Positions 45,050 to 55,014 of a stretch of 64,000 nucleotides of DNA are shown one piece after another. The number at the start of each line of letters is the position of its first letter. Position 1 is the stretch's first letter. Under the pieces are notes generated by a model. It was not told the DNA's origin. It searched no databases and saw only the letters and a list, made by a program, of their open reading frames with translations. The DNA comes from an uncultured Eubacterium sp. (GTDB lineage Bacteria; Bacillota; Clostridia; Lachnospirales; Lachnospiraceae): contig URYE01000003.1 in assembly GCA_900551945.1 (NCBI GenBank), positions 1-64,000 of the forward strand. The letters run 5' to 3'. The translations under genes were made by a program, and so were the position numbers.

Positions 45050-47044
45050 TTATTTTGCAAGCAATTCCATAATTTTATTACTTCTTGCTATGAAATTAGT
45101 CATCTGTTCTGGTGATAATGGTGCGTGGCTTAAAAGAGCAAGGTCATAAAGCTGTTCGCACATCATTGGTGTATTTTCACCATCTTTATTATCAACAATA
45201 TATTTTACAAGGTCATTATTAGCATTAAGAACAAGAGTAAGTCCTTGACCACCAAACATAGAAGGGTCCATTCCTGGCATACTGTACATCTTCATCATAT
45301 CCTGCATACGTCTGTCTTGTTCAGAAAGAGTAATCATAGAAGAAATAGAAGTGTTCTTTAACTTTTCAACCTTTACAATAAGATTGTCTTTGTTAAGGGC
45401 TTTTTTAAATGTTTCTGTAAGTGTTTCAGTAACATCTTTTAATTCATCTTCTGATGTTTCTTCCTTGAAGCTGTCTGAAAGGTCAGCATCAATACGGGCA
45501 AATTTAACATTTTCATTCTTACCTTCAAGGTGAGTGATAAATGGTTGGTCAATATTATGTGTAAGGATTACAGCATCAATGCCTTCTTCCTTAAACATAT
45601 TAATATACTGACTCTGTTCAGTTTCGTTAGTAACATAAAATACTGTATTTTCATGTTTTTCTTTGTTTTCTTCAAGACATTCATTTAATGTAAGGTACTT
45701 GCCATCAAGGTTCTTAAAGATAATGAAATCTTTCATCTTGTCGTAGAACTTATCGTCTTTTAAGCAACCAAATTTGATAAATGGGTTGATGTCATCCCAG
45801 TATTTTTCGTAGTTTTCTTTGTCTGTCTTATACATTCCTGAAAGCTTGTCGCCAACCTTCTTTGTAATGTATTCTGATATTTTCTTAACAAAACCATCAT
45901 TTTGTAATGCACTACGAGATACATTAAGTGGAAGGTCTGGGCAGTCAATAACACCTTTAAGAAGAAGTAAAAATTCAGGAATAACTTCTTTGATGTTATC
46001 AGCTACGAATACTTGATTGTTGTAAAGCTTTATAGTTCCTTCGATAGACTCATATTCTGTATTAATCTTAGGGAAGTATAAAATACCTTTTAAGTTAAAT
46101 GGATAATCCATATTTAAGTGTATCCAGAAGAGTGGTTCTTTATAATCCTTAAATACTGAACGGTAGAAGGACTTGTATTCTTCATCAGTACATTCATTAG
46201 GGTGCTTTGTCCAAAGTGGGTGAGTTTCGTTTAATGCAGCTGGGCGTTTAACGATTTTTGCCATCTTCTTAGCAGGAACTTTTTCTACTGTTTCTTTTGT
46301 ACCGTCTTCTTTTTCAACTTCTTCTGTTACAGCATCTTTTACAAATGTATCAAGAACAGTATCTTTTTCTGTTACTTCTTCTTCTGGAATTTCTTCTGTA
46401 AGCTGACCTGCGTCTTCATTTTCAAAGAAGATAGGAATTGGCATAAATGAGCAGTACTTTTCAATAACTTCTTTTGCCTTATATTCGTTAGCAAATTCAT
46501 AGCTGTCTTCATTTAAGTAAAGAGTAATTTCTGTACCGCAAGTTTCTTTGTTGCCATCTTCCATATCATATTCTGTGCCACCATCGCATGACCAGTGAAC
46601 AGCAGTTGAGCCATCTTTATAAGAAAGAGTGTCAATAGTTACAGTATCAGCAACCATAAAAGCTGAGTAGAAACCAAGACCGAAGTGACCGATAATCTGG
46701 TCTTCGTTAGTCTTATCTTTGTATTTTTCAAGGAAAGCTTCAGCACCAGAGAAAGCAATCTGATTGATGTATTCGCCAACTTCTTCCTTAGTCATACCAA
46801 TACCATTGTCAATGATTTTGATAGTTTTCTTTTCTGGTGATGTCTTTACAATTACTTTGTATTCAATATCGTCTGGAGCTTCATATTCGCCAATAAGGTC
46901 GAGCTTCTTTAATTTTGTTATTGCGTCACACGCATTTGAAATTAATTCTCTGTAGAAAATGTCGTGGTCAGAGTACATCCATTTCTTAATAATAGGGAAG
47001 ATGTTTTGACTGTTAATTGATAAATTTCCATGTTCGTTTGCCAT
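45050..47044 (-). CDS. htpG: Hsp90-family chaperone HtpG
   Basis: ATP-dependent chaperone, 664 aa. The N-terminal GHKL ATPase motifs are ELISNACDAITKLK, IIDNGIGMTKEEV and GHFGLGFYSAFMV. The middle domain has RSALQNDGFVKKISEYITKKV, and a C-terminal dimerisation domain follows. An acidic linker spans about 220-265. SD AAGGAG precedes ATG 47044. A perfect CIRCE operator next to a sigma-A promoter lies upstream, so HrcA control is expected. Confidence 0.96.
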   Translation of the reverse strand: MANEHGNLSINSQNIFPIIKKWMYSDHDIFYRELISNACDAITKLKKLDLIGEYEAPDDIEYKVIVKTSPEKKTIKIIDNGIGMTKEEVGEYINQIAFSGAEAFLEKYKDKTNEDQIIGHFGLGFYSAFMVADTVTIDTLSYKDGSTAVHWSCDGGTEYDMEDGNKETCGTEITLYLNEDSYEFANEYKAKEVIEKYCSFMPIPIFFENEDAGQLTEEIPEEEVTEKDTVLDTFVKDAVTEEVEKEDGTKETVEKVPAKKMAKIVKRPAALNETHPLWTKHPNECTDEEYKSFYRSVFKDYKEPLFWIHLNMDYPFNLKGILYFPKINTEYESIEGTIKLYNNQVFVADNIKEVIPEFLLLLKGVIDCPDLPLNVSRSALQNDGFVKKISEYITKKVGDKLSGMYKTDKENYEKYWDDINPFIKFGCLKDDKFYDKMKDFIIFKNLDGKYLTLNECLEENKEKHENTVFYVTNETEQSQYINMFKEEGIDAVILTHNIDQPFITHLEGKNENVKFARIDADLSDSFKEETSEDELKDVTETLTETFKKALNKDNLIVKVEKLKNTSISSMITLSEQDRRMQDMMKMYSMPGMDPSMFGGQGLTLVLNANNDLVKYIVDNKDGENTPMMCEQLYDLALLSHAPLSPEQMTNFIARSNKIMELLAK

Positions 47045-47145
47045 AATAAATTCTCCTTTTATAAAAATATTTATTAGTTTTAAGTTTTGTTATCATAGTT
47101 ATGAAAACAAAATGTTTTCTTAAGTTTTATAAACTTACAAGATGT

Positions 47146-47174
47146 AATTTAATACAATAAAAGTGGAAAGTCAA
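47146..47174 (-). promoter_or_regulatory. Promoter of htpG
   Basis: On the - strand TTGACT (47174-47169), 17-bp spacer, TAAATT (47151-47146). The -35 box lies 7 bp from the CIRCE operator. Confidence 0.65.
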
Positions 47175-47181
47175 GAAAAAA

Positions 47182-47208
47182 TTAGCACTCATTTTATTTG
47201 AGTGCTAA
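47182..47208. promoter_or_regulatory. CIRCE operator (HrcA binding site)
   Basis: TTAGCACTC, 9 bp, GAGTGCTAA: a perfect match to the core of the CIRCE inverted repeat recognised by the HrcA repressor. It lies just upstream of the htpG promoter and after the end of the DUF5721-like gene. Confidence 0.95.
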
Positions 47209-47260
47209 TAAAAGAGCCGAATATATAGAAAAAATGCGTGTTTCAATGGAATATAAAAAT

Positions 47261-47761
47261 TTAATTAAATTCTTCAAAATCAATTGAAGCATTGTCAAGA
47301 AACTTTTTTATATAGTCATCAAGAGCATTGTCAACAGCTTTGTCAAGTGTAAATATATTAAGTGATGAACCTGTTGTAATTGTAACATTTCCATTAATAT
47401 ACCTTACATTAATGCAAAGTGCGCTTATATCAGAAAGAGAAAATGGTAATGAATAATAAGATATAATGCTTTCACATATATTTTCTGGAAGAATAAATAC
47501 TATTTTCATAGATGATGGAACTTTTTTTCCTTTTATAATATCAAAACATATAGGTTTTACTGTACTCCATGTAGAGTATTTCTTGAGACTTAATTGTTCG
47601 TATTCTTCATTGGTGTAGTAGTCTTTATTAATAGAGCCATTTATTGAAAATGTTATGGCTGTTGATATATCGGCTTCTGAAATATAGAGTGTGTCAAAAG
47701 TTTCTTTTATTAAAAGTTGTGACATAAAATTCTTTGTATCTTTTATAGTAAGTGAAATCAT
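47261..47761 (-). CDS. DUF5721-like protein of unknown function
   Basis: 166 residues, beginning MISLTIKDTKNFMSQLLIKETFDTLYISEADISTAITFSINGSIN, similar by memory to Lachnospiraceae DUF5721. Mixed alpha/beta, no signal peptide, no membrane segment, no catalytic motif. SD GGAGAAAAT precedes ATG 47761. It is divergent from the LTA-synthase-like gene and upstream of htpG, but separated from htpG by the CIRCE promoter. Confidence 0.75.
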   Translation of the reverse strand: MISLTIKDTKNFMSQLLIKETFDTLYISEADISTAITFSINGSINKDYYTNEEYEQLSLKKYSTWSTVKPICFDIIKGKKVPSSMKIVFILPENICESIISYYSLPFSLSDISALCINVRYINGNVTITTGSSLNIFTLDKAVDNALDDYIKKFLDNASIDFEEFN

Positions 47762-47836
47762 ATTTTCTCCAATCTTAGTTTAAAATATTAAGTATAACAA
47801 TTATATAAAAATGATATTAAAAACACAATAAAAATA

Positions 47837-47865
47837 TTGTATTGTTTGTATTTTTGGGGTATAAT
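47837..47865 (+). promoter_or_regulatory. Promoter of the LTA-synthase-like gene
   Basis: TTGTAT (47837-47842), 17-bp spacer, TATAAT (47860-47865). It supports the start at 47917, because an upstream in-frame codon at 47842 would lie inside the promoter. Confidence 0.65.
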
Positions 47866-47916
47866 GAGGCTTGCTTTTTTAAGCATATACAAAATAAAAT
47901 AGAAAAGGATAATGGT

Positions 47917-50900
47917 ATGTCGGATATCAGAGAAGAAAAAAAGATAAGTTTTACAAAGCAAGATAAAGTAAAAGCTGGCAAAGTTCTTTATATTATTGGT
48001 ATGGTCTTTTTATTTTTAGCATTGATTTTAGTATTTTCACTGAATTGGATGTTTAAAAAGTTTGGTCATGTATCAATTGAGTCGACTTTGTATACTATGC
48101 TTGCTCCTAAGACGGGAACAGATACAACTTATATATGGGCATTTTTATATATGAGTCTGCTTCCATCAGCTCTTATTGAGCTTGTAGTATGGTTAATTAC
48201 TAACAACATTTACAAACAAAATATTGTAATGAGCATTAAAACAAATAATAAGCCTTTAAGTGTAAGAGTATTTCCTTTAATGCCATTAAGAAAGGCTATG
48301 TTTGTATTATCAGCTATTGCGCTTGTGTGTTCGGGCGTTTATGTATCATATGCCAGTGGGCTTACAACTTATGTGAAAAATAAAATAACATCTACATCTT
48401 TATATGATGATTATTATGTAGACCCATCAACAGCAAAATTAACATTTCCAGAGAAAAAAAGAAATGTTATATATCTTTATGCAGAGTCACTTGAAAAGAC
48501 TCTTGAATCAAAAGAGGAGGGTGGTGCAAAAAGCACTAATATTTTACCAAAGCTTACAGAACTCCAAAAGAAATATATTGCTGTTGCCAATGAAAAAGGA
48601 GAACAAGGTCACGTTGTAACTGGTGGTGACTGGACTATGGCTGGTATGGTATCACAGTCTTCAGCTACGCCACTTATGATTAATGTCAATTTTTATAATT
48701 ACAATGAAAATTCTAAGTTTTTACCGGGCGTATATTCTTTAGGACAAATTCTTGGTGAAAATGGATATAAAAATATTTTTATAACTGGTTGTGACAGTAA
48801 GTTTGCAGCTACTGACCTTTATTACAATCAGCATGGCAACTTTGAAATAATTGACCCAGAGGGTGCGAAGAAAAAAGGATATATACCAGAAGATTACAAC
48901 GTATTCTGGGGATATGAAGATACTAAGATGTTTGAAATCTTAAAAAAAGAGATAACAGCTAATTATGAAAGTGGACAGCCATTTAATATAACAGCAGCTA
49001 CACTTGACACTCATGCTGATGATGTATACGAATGTAGTAATTGTGATGATTCTTACGAAGATGTGCATGATAAGGTATATCACTGTGCTGATGACCAAAT
49101 AGCTGAATTTGTAGAGTGGTTTGAACAGCAGCCTTGTTATGAGAACACTACACTTGTAATAAGTGGTGACCACTGTAGCTTTGCAACAACATATTTTAAT
49201 GATTGTGAAGATTATAACAGAACAGTATTTTCAATGTTTGTCAATGCGCAAGTAGAAAAAAAGGACTATGTTAAGACATTTACAACACTTGATATGCTTC
49301 CATCAACACTTGCTGCAATGGGTGTTAAGATTGAAGGTGAAAGATTAGGTCTTGGTACTAATATTTTCTCTGATAGACAGACATTAAGCGAAGAATTAGG
49401 ACTTGGTGAATTAGATAATATGATTTCACAAAACAGTGATTATTATACTAATAATATTCTTCAAGGCTCAGATAAGGATATTTTAAATATCTCAATAATG
49501 GGTGATGATGGAATAGACATAGATAGTGCTGACCAGATGTATGAAACATATTATGTTAATCCTGATGATGTCACATTGACATTCCCTGAAAAGAAGCGCA
49601 ATGTGTTATATCTTTCTGTTGAATCATTAGAAAAGACGTTAGAAACGCAAGATAATAATGGTGTTACAACAAGAGAAATAATGCCATATCTTACAAAGCT
49701 TCAAAAGGAAAATGTAAAGATAGAAAATGAAGCTGGTAATCAAGCTTATGTATGTTACGGTGGAGAAAATACAATTAGCTCTATAGTAACACAAACTTCG
49801 GCTGTTCCGTTACTTGATAATATTGGTGCAACTAATTATAGCGAAGATTATAAGTTTATACCGGGAGCTAAGAATTTAGGTGATATTCTTTTAGAAAATG
49901 GATATAAGAATATATTTATTTCAGGCTTTGATACAAAGTTTTATGGAACTGATAAGTTCTTAAAACAGCATGGTGATTATGATATTATTGATTACAATGC
50001 AGCTAAGAAAAGAGGATATATCTCTGAGAATTATAAAGAAGGCTTTGGATACAATGACGCAGTCACATTTGAAATAATAAAAGACCAGATTACTAAAGCG
50101 TCAGAAAGTGGACAGCCATTCAATATAACAGCAGCTACACTTGATACTTATGCAGATAATATATATGAATGTGATAAGTGTTCTGAACAATTTGAAAATA
50201 AGTACGAAAAAGTCTACAATTGTATAGATAATCAGATTAAGGAATTTATGGAATGGTTTGAAAAACAACCAGCTTATGAGAATACAACTATTATAATTAC
50301 AGGTAATCATTTAAGCTATGCAAGTGATTATTTTTCAAAGTTTGATGATAATTACGATAGAACAGTATACTCAGTGTTTATCAATGCACAGACAGACAAA
50401 GATACAAAATATATGAAGCCATATTCAACACTAGATATGTTCCCAACAACACTTGCAGCAATTGGTGTTGAGATTGATGGAGAAAGACTTGGACTTGGTG
50501 TTAATCTTTTCTCACAAGCACAACCACTTGTAGCAAAGTTTGGTCATTATATGTTTAATACTTTCTTAGCAGAGGATTGTAGTTTTTATAACAATAGAAT
50601 TATGTTAAGAAGTAATTATACAGGTAATATTGATGAACGTGGTGTAGATTATATAGAGCAGCAGACAGTGCTTCCGCAAAATAGAGCATATAGAAACAAT
50701 ATGGAACAAGCTCCTACAGTACCACAAGCAACACAGCCTGTACAACAGACAACTCAAGCTCAGACTACACAAGTTCAAACTTATGAAACAACACAAACAG
50801 TACAGGAAACACAAGAAGAAACAACAATGCAACAGACTGAGCCAGTTACTGAGCCAACAATACAAGAAACAGAGTCAGTAACGCAGTCTACAACACAAGC

Positions 50901-51114
50901 TCCTGTTACAGAACCGGTGCAAACAACAGCACAAGTTCAAGTAACAGAGGCAACACAAGCCACTACTGCTCAAACACAAGAAGTAATAATACCAATAACA
51001 GAGCCAACACAAGCTAGTACAGTGGTAATACCTGATACAAGCAATACTGTTAATAATGGAAATGTAGTGCTGCCTGAGGGAAGTGTGGATGGCGGTCAAA
51101 TACAGTTACCATAA
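47917..51114 (+). CDS. LTA synthase-like membrane protein with two tandem sulfatase domains
   Basis: 1065 residues from ATG 47917 (AAGGAT upstream). Three N-terminal transmembrane segments (about 22-45, 72-97, 128-150) anchor an outside part. Sulfatase domain 1 (about 180-490) keeps the phosphoglycerol-transferase residues: E190 (YLYAES), nucleophile T240 (GGDWTMAG), H366 (LDTHADD), D418 and H419 (SGDHCS). Domain 2 (about 557-870) is a clear duplicate with E569 and T619 but Y745 in place of His and N797 in place of Asp (TGNHLS). The last ~130 residues are Thr/Gln/Val rich and repetitive, like a wall-spanning linker. The substrate, glycerophosphate polymer or another phospholipid headgroup, is inferred from the family. 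Confidence 0.88.
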   Translation: MSDIREEKKISFTKQDKVKAGKVLYIIGMVFLFLALILVFSLNWMFKKFGHVSIESTLYTMLAPKTGTDTTYIWAFLYMSLLPSALIELVVWLITNNIYKQNIVMSIKTNNKPLSVRVFPLMPLRKAMFVLSAIALVCSGVYVSYASGLTTYVKNKITSTSLYDDYYVDPSTAKLTFPEKKRNVIYLYAESLEKTLESKEEGGAKSTNILPKLTELQKKYIAVANEKGEQGHVVTGGDWTMAGMVSQSSATPLMINVNFYNYNENSKFLPGVYSLGQILGENGYKNIFITGCDSKFAATDLYYNQHGNFEIIDPEGAKKKGYIPEDYNVFWGYEDTKMFEILKKEITANYESGQPFNITAATLDTHADDVYECSNCDDSYEDVHDKVYHCADDQIAEFVEWFEQQPCYENTTLVISGDHCSFATTYFNDCEDYNRTVFSMFVNAQVEKKDYVKTFTTLDMLPSTLAAMGVKIEGERLGLGTNIFSDRQTLSEELGLGELDNMISQNSDYYTNNILQGSDKDILNISIMGDDGIDIDSADQMYETYYVNPDDVTLTFPEKKRNVLYLSVESLEKTLETQDNNGVTTREIMPYLTKLQKENVKIENEAGNQAYVCYGGENTISSIVTQTSAVPLLDNIGATNYSEDYKFIPGAKNLGDILLENGYKNIFISGFDTKFYGTDKFLKQHGDYDIIDYNAAKKRGYISENYKEGFGYNDAVTFEIIKDQITKASESGQPFNITAATLDTYADNIYECDKCSEQFENKYEKVYNCIDNQIKEFMEWFEKQPAYENTTIIITGNHLSYASDYFSKFDDNYDRTVYSVFINAQTDKDTKYMKPYSTLDMFPTTLAAIGVEIDGERLGLGVNLFSQAQPLVAKFGHYMFNTFLAEDCSFYNNRIMLRSNYTGNIDERGVDYIEQQTVLPQNRAYRNNMEQAPTVPQATQPVQQTTQAQTTQVQTYETTQTVQETQEETTMQQTEPVTEPTIQETESVTQSTTQAPVTEPVQTTAQVQVTEATQATTAQTQEVIIPITEPTQASTVVIPDTSNTVNNGNVVLPEGSVDGGQIQLP

Positions 51115-51288
51115 TTTGTAAGAATTGTTTTAATTAAGGGATTGTGAGTATCCGTTAGTAGTAAATATTAATGGGTTGTCGCACTAAGAAAATTTTATAT
51201 AAAATATAGACGTTTAATTAGTAAATAATTCTATATTGTGTATAAGTTTTCGTTAATGCGACAGCCCTATTTTTATGAGTATATTACT

Positions 51289-52068
51289 TTAGAAAAATTT
51301 TTTATATATCATATCTATTATCTTAAAGAGTATCATTGAGATTATACAAAGTATTACAATTGAAAGTGCTACCCAGTCCATTTTAAAAATCTGACTGCCA
51401 TATATAATAAGGTATCCTAAGCCAGAACGTGCAGCCAAGAATTCTCCGATAATAACACCTACAAGCGCAAGACCTATACTTACTTTCATATTGCTAAGTA
51501 TTATTTTTATAGAATTTGGAAGAATTAATTTTAATAGTATGTGTGTTTTTGTTCCGCCAAGAGTGCGGATTAGTTTGATTTGTTCGGGGTCAGTTTCCAT
51601 AAATCCTGTGTAAATATTTATTATTGTGCCAAATACGGCGACAGAAATAGCAGTTACTATAATTGCCTTTTGATTATTTCCAAGCCATACAATAAGCATT
51701 GGTGCAAGAGCTGATTTGGGCAGGCTGTTAAGAACTATAAGAAATGGTTCAACAACGGCAGATAATGTTTTGTTAAGCCACAGTATTACGGCTATACTTA
51801 TGCCAAGCACAACGATGAGTGCAAAACTTATAAGTGTTTCTAAAAGGGTTACACTAGTATGATAAAGAATTTCACCATTTTTTAACATTGAAATAAAAGT
51901 TTTTATTATTCTTGATGGAGAGCTAAAAATAAAAGCGTCAATAATGTGCAGACGTGTAGTAACTTCCCAAATTATAAGTATACCTATGAATAAAATAATT
52001 CGTGCAAGCATTATTTTCATTTTATTTTGGTGAGCTTTTTTATAAAAGGTTTGTTGTAAATCAGCCAT
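51289..52068 (-). CDS. ABC transporter permease, SsuC/TauC type
   Basis: 259-residue inner-membrane permease with about six transmembrane helices. The EAA loop is GFMETDPEQIKLIRTLGGTKTHILLKLILPNS. It is related to permeases for sulfonates, nitrate, thiamine precursors or similar small anions and heterocycles; the substrate cannot be told. ATG 52068 overlaps the stop of the ATPase gene (TAATG) and follows AAGGAG. No substrate-binding protein gene is adjacent. Confidence 0.88.
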   Translation of the reverse strand: MADLQQTFYKKAHQNKMKIMLARIILFIGILIIWEVTTRLHIIDAFIFSSPSRIIKTFISMLKNGEILYHTSVTLLETLISFALIVVLGISIAVILWLNKTLSAVVEPFLIVLNSLPKSALAPMLIVWLGNNQKAIIVTAISVAVFGTIINIYTGFMETDPEQIKLIRTLGGTKTHILLKLILPNSIKIILSNMKVSIGLALVGVIIGEFLAARSGLGYLIIYGSQIFKMDWVALSIVILCIISMILFKIIDMIYKKFF

Positions 52069-52826
52069 TATTCCAACTCCTTCCATATCATGTTGAAATA
52101 ATCTTTAAATTCAGGAGCAGTTCTTGAGTTAAAAGGTGTTCGATTTTTGATTGACAAATTAATATCAATTATTTTAGTTACTGTACCTGGTCTGTGTGAA
52201 AGAACAATAACAGTATCGCCCATTGAAATAGCTTCGGAGATATCATGTGTGACAAGTACAGCAGTAGTTTGTTGCTCTTTTATAATTCTACCTATATCAT
52301 CGCTTACTTCTAATCGAGTCTGATAATCTAAGGCACTAAAAGGTTCATCAAGTAGTAGTATGTCTGGCTCTAGGGCGAGTGTTCGTATTAGTGCGGCACG
52401 TTGTCGCATACCGCCTGATAACTGAGAGGGTTTGCTGTCTTTAAATTGTGAAAGACCGTAGGAGTCTAGCATTTTATTTACAAGGGTGAGTTTTGAAGGA
52501 GTACATTTTTTTTGAATTTCAAGTCCTAACAATACATTTCTGTATATGGAACGCCATTCAAATAGATTATCTTTTTGTAACATATGACCAATATGAAGAT
52601 ATGATTTATCGGCAGGTATGTCATTTATATATATTGAACCGCTTTCAGGTTTTAGAATTCCGCTTATTAATGATAATAGGGTTGATTTTCCGCAACCTGA
52701 TGGGCCGACTATTGATACAAATTGTCCTGCTTTTACATCAAAACTTACATCAGATAACGCTTTTGTTTCTCCTGATAAACTGTGGTATGAATAAGAAACA
52801 TTTTTTAGGGATAACATATTTTTCAT
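52068..52826 (-). CDS. ABC transporter ATP-binding protein, SsuB/TauB type
   Basis: 252 residues. Walker A GPSGCGKST, Q-loop MLQKDNLFEWRS, signature LSGGMRQR, Walker B DILLLDEPFSALD and H-loop VTHDISEA are all intact. It energises the permease encoded next and overlaps it by one base. The upstream region (52827-52910) shows no riboswitch-like structure that would reveal the ligand. Confidence 0.9.
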   Translation of the reverse strand: MKNMLSLKNVSYSYHSLSGETKALSDVSFDVKAGQFVSIVGPSGCGKSTLLSLISGILKPESGSIYINDIPADKSYLHIGHMLQKDNLFEWRSIYRNVLLGLEIQKKCTPSKLTLVNKMLDSYGLSQFKDSKPSQLSGGMRQRAALIRTLALEPDILLLDEPFSALDYQTRLEVSDDIGRIIKEQQTTAVLVTHDISEAISMGDTVIVLSHRPGTVTKIIDINLSIKNRTPFNSRTAPEFKDYFNMIWKELE

Positions 52827-52909
52827 ATTATCATACCTTTCATCTGATTAAGGTTGTTATATTGTATTGTATGGGGAATTAAAATGATTGTGATAGATTA
52901 GAAAAATAA

Positions 52910-52982
<73 letters not shown>

Positions 52983-53078
52983 TTAAGAAAAATTTCAATA
53001 ATTAGTATATATTGATATGGGGAAAATGTCAAGGTTGGAGATTTTAAGTTTTGTTATTTTAAAATTTAAAGCTTTGAA

Positions 53079-53239
53079 GATATCACAATTATATAAAACA
53101 TTCACACACCAGTGAAAAAACAGTTACCTATATTGGTATGCCTATATCGAACAAGTCTGTTCGCTATTGTCATACAAATATAGGTAACTGTTCCTTAAAT
53201 GGTGTATTCATTGCTTTATATAATTGTGATATCTTACGG
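53079..53239 (+). repeat. Nested-hairpin interspersed element, copy 5
   Basis: Outer arms GATATCACAATTATATAAA and TTTATATAATTGTGATATC pair perfectly. Inner arms ACAGTTACCTATATTGGTATG and CATACAAATATAGGTAACTGT co-vary relative to the other copies. The apex is CGAACA/TGTTCG and the right end is CTTACGG. It is flanked by TTGAA like copies 2 and 3. Confidence 0.88.
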
Positions 53240-53438
53240 TAGGTAGTGAGATAAAATGCAAAAACTTAATAGGAGAGAGTGTGGGTATAAAAGTGAAAAA
53301 TGTTTGAGTAATGAATATTATTTTATTTAAAGCTAATAATACAATATGCAAACGTAATACTTTCAATAAGATTTTGATTTTTATTTTTGAAAATAATATT
53401 GGGTATTGGGGATTTACTTGTATTAGGAGGAGTTCGTG

Positions 53439-54095
53439 ATGGAGAAGGTTGAACAGAAAATAGAAAGTTTTGGACAAGTTACACTTGATAAAAGTAAAAG
53501 GCATGGTAAAATCTATCTTATGACTATTATTGGAGAGATTGAAGGACATGATATTTTGCCAGCTACAAGTAAAAGCACTAAGTATGAGCATATTCTGCCT
53601 AAGTTAGCGTCTATTGAAGATGATGATGAGATTAGTGGAGTGTTGTTTATTATGAATACAGTCGGTGGTGATGTTAGTGCGGGGCTTGCGGTGGCAGAAA
53701 TGATATCTTCTATGAAAACACCTACAGTATCACTTGTATTAGGTGATACACACAGTATAGGCGTGCCACTTGCTGTAAGTACAGATTATTCATTTATTGC
53801 GCCGACAGCGACAATGATAGTTCACCCTGTCAGAATGAATGGTACGATAATAGGCGCACCACAGACTTTTGATTACTTTAAGCTTATTCAAGATAGGATT
53901 GTTAAGTTTATCTCAACTCATGCTTCAATTAGTAAAGATACTATTGAAAAAATGATGATAAATACAGGAATACTTACGAAAGATTTAGGAACAATTCTTG
54001 TAGGAGAACAGGCAGTTGAAACGGGGCTTATTGATGAAGTAGGTGGAATAAGACAGGCCATAGATAAGTTAGAAGAATTAATGAAAGGTAAATAA
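53439..54095 (+). CDS. ClpP-family serine protease (TepA-like)
   Basis: 218 residues with the ClpP/crotonase-like fold: ISGVLFIMNTVGGDVSAGLAVAEMI, the nucleophile Ser in GDTHSIGVPLAV, the catalytic His in TATMIVHPVRMNG, and GLIDEVGG near the end. TepA-type proteins were linked to protein export in Bacillus; the mechanism is unclear. ATG 53439 lies 8 nt after AGGAGG. The radical SAM gene follows 6 nt later. Confidence 0.85.
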   Translation: MEKVEQKIESFGQVTLDKSKRHGKIYLMTIIGEIEGHDILPATSKSTKYEHILPKLASIEDDDEISGVLFIMNTVGGDVSAGLAVAEMISSMKTPTVSLVLGDTHSIGVPLAVSTDYSFIAPTATMIVHPVRMNGTIIGAPQTFDYFKLIQDRIVKFISTHASISKDTIEKMMINTGILTKDLGTILVGEQAVETGLIDEVGGIRQAIDKLEELMKGK

Positions 54096-54101
54096 TATAC
54101 A

Positions 54102-54989
54102 ATGAAATGTTCTTTGTGTCCTCGAAGTTGTAATGTTGATAGAAAATTTGATACTAAAATGGGATTTTGCCAAATGCCAGAAGATGTATATTTGGCAAGA
54201 GCTGCTCTCCATAAGTGGGAAGAACCTTGTATATCAGGAGTAGAAGGCTCAGGGGCAGTATTTTTTACAGGCTGTCAGTTAAGGTGTGTATTTTGTCAAA
54301 ATTATAATATAGCGGCAGGAAGAAAAGGTAAAAAGGTAAGTGTAGAAAGATTAGCTGAGATATTTTTAGAGCTGCAAGCTAAAAATGCTAATAATATTAA
54401 TCTTGTTACACCAACTCATTACGTTCCAGCAATTATAAAGGCTCTTGAGATATCTAAAAATCAAGGGCTTAATATACCAATAGTTTATAACACAAGTGCT
54501 TATGAAAATATTGACACACTTAAAAGCCTTGAAGGGCTTATTGATGTATATTTGCCAGATTTAAAATATGTGTCAAGTCAGGCTTCGGCTAAGTACTCTA
54601 ATGCGCCAGATTATTTTGAGGTGGCAACTAAGGCTATAAGTGAGATGTATAGGCAGACAAAAACACCAATTTTTAATGAAAAAGGTATAATGGTGCGTGG
54701 TATGATAGTACGCCATCTTATGCTTCCGGGACTTTTAAACGATACAAAGGCTGTAATAAAATATCTCTATGATACATATAAAGACAATATTTATATAAGC
54801 ATTATGAATCAGTATACACCACTAAAACAGGTGGCTAATATTAAAGAGCTTAATAGAAAAATCACCAAAAGGGAATATAACAAAGTAATTGATTATGCAA
54901 TAGAACTAGGTATTGAAAATGCGTTTATCCAAGAAGGAGCAACGGCAAAGGAGAGTTTTATTCCAGAATTTGATTATGAAGGCGTATAA
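54102..54989 (+). CDS. Radical SAM protein, PflX/PFL-activase-like
   Basis: 295 residues. The 4Fe-4S motif is FTGCQLRCVFCQNYNIA (C-x3-C-x2-C). An N-terminal pair CSLCPRSCNVDR plus GFCQMPEDVYLARAALHKWEEPCISG is typical of the COG1313 family, related to pyruvate formate-lyase activating enzymes but with unknown target. No glycyl-radical enzyme is nearby. It is probably co-transcribed with the protease 6 nt upstream and followed by a terminator. Confidence 0.88.
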   Translation: MKCSLCPRSCNVDRKFDTKMGFCQMPEDVYLARAALHKWEEPCISGVEGSGAVFFTGCQLRCVFCQNYNIAAGRKGKKVSVERLAEIFLELQAKNANNINLVTPTHYVPAIIKALEISKNQGLNIPIVYNTSAYENIDTLKSLEGLIDVYLPDLKYVSSQASAKYSNAPDYFEVATKAISEMYRQTKTPIFNEKGIMVRGMIVRHLMLPGLLNDTKAVIKYLYDTYKDNIYISIMNQYTPLKQVANIKELNRKITKREYNKVIDYAIELGIENAFIQEGATAKESFIPEFDYEGV

Positions 54990-55014
54990 ATAGAATTTTT
55001 TAGTTGTAAATATA

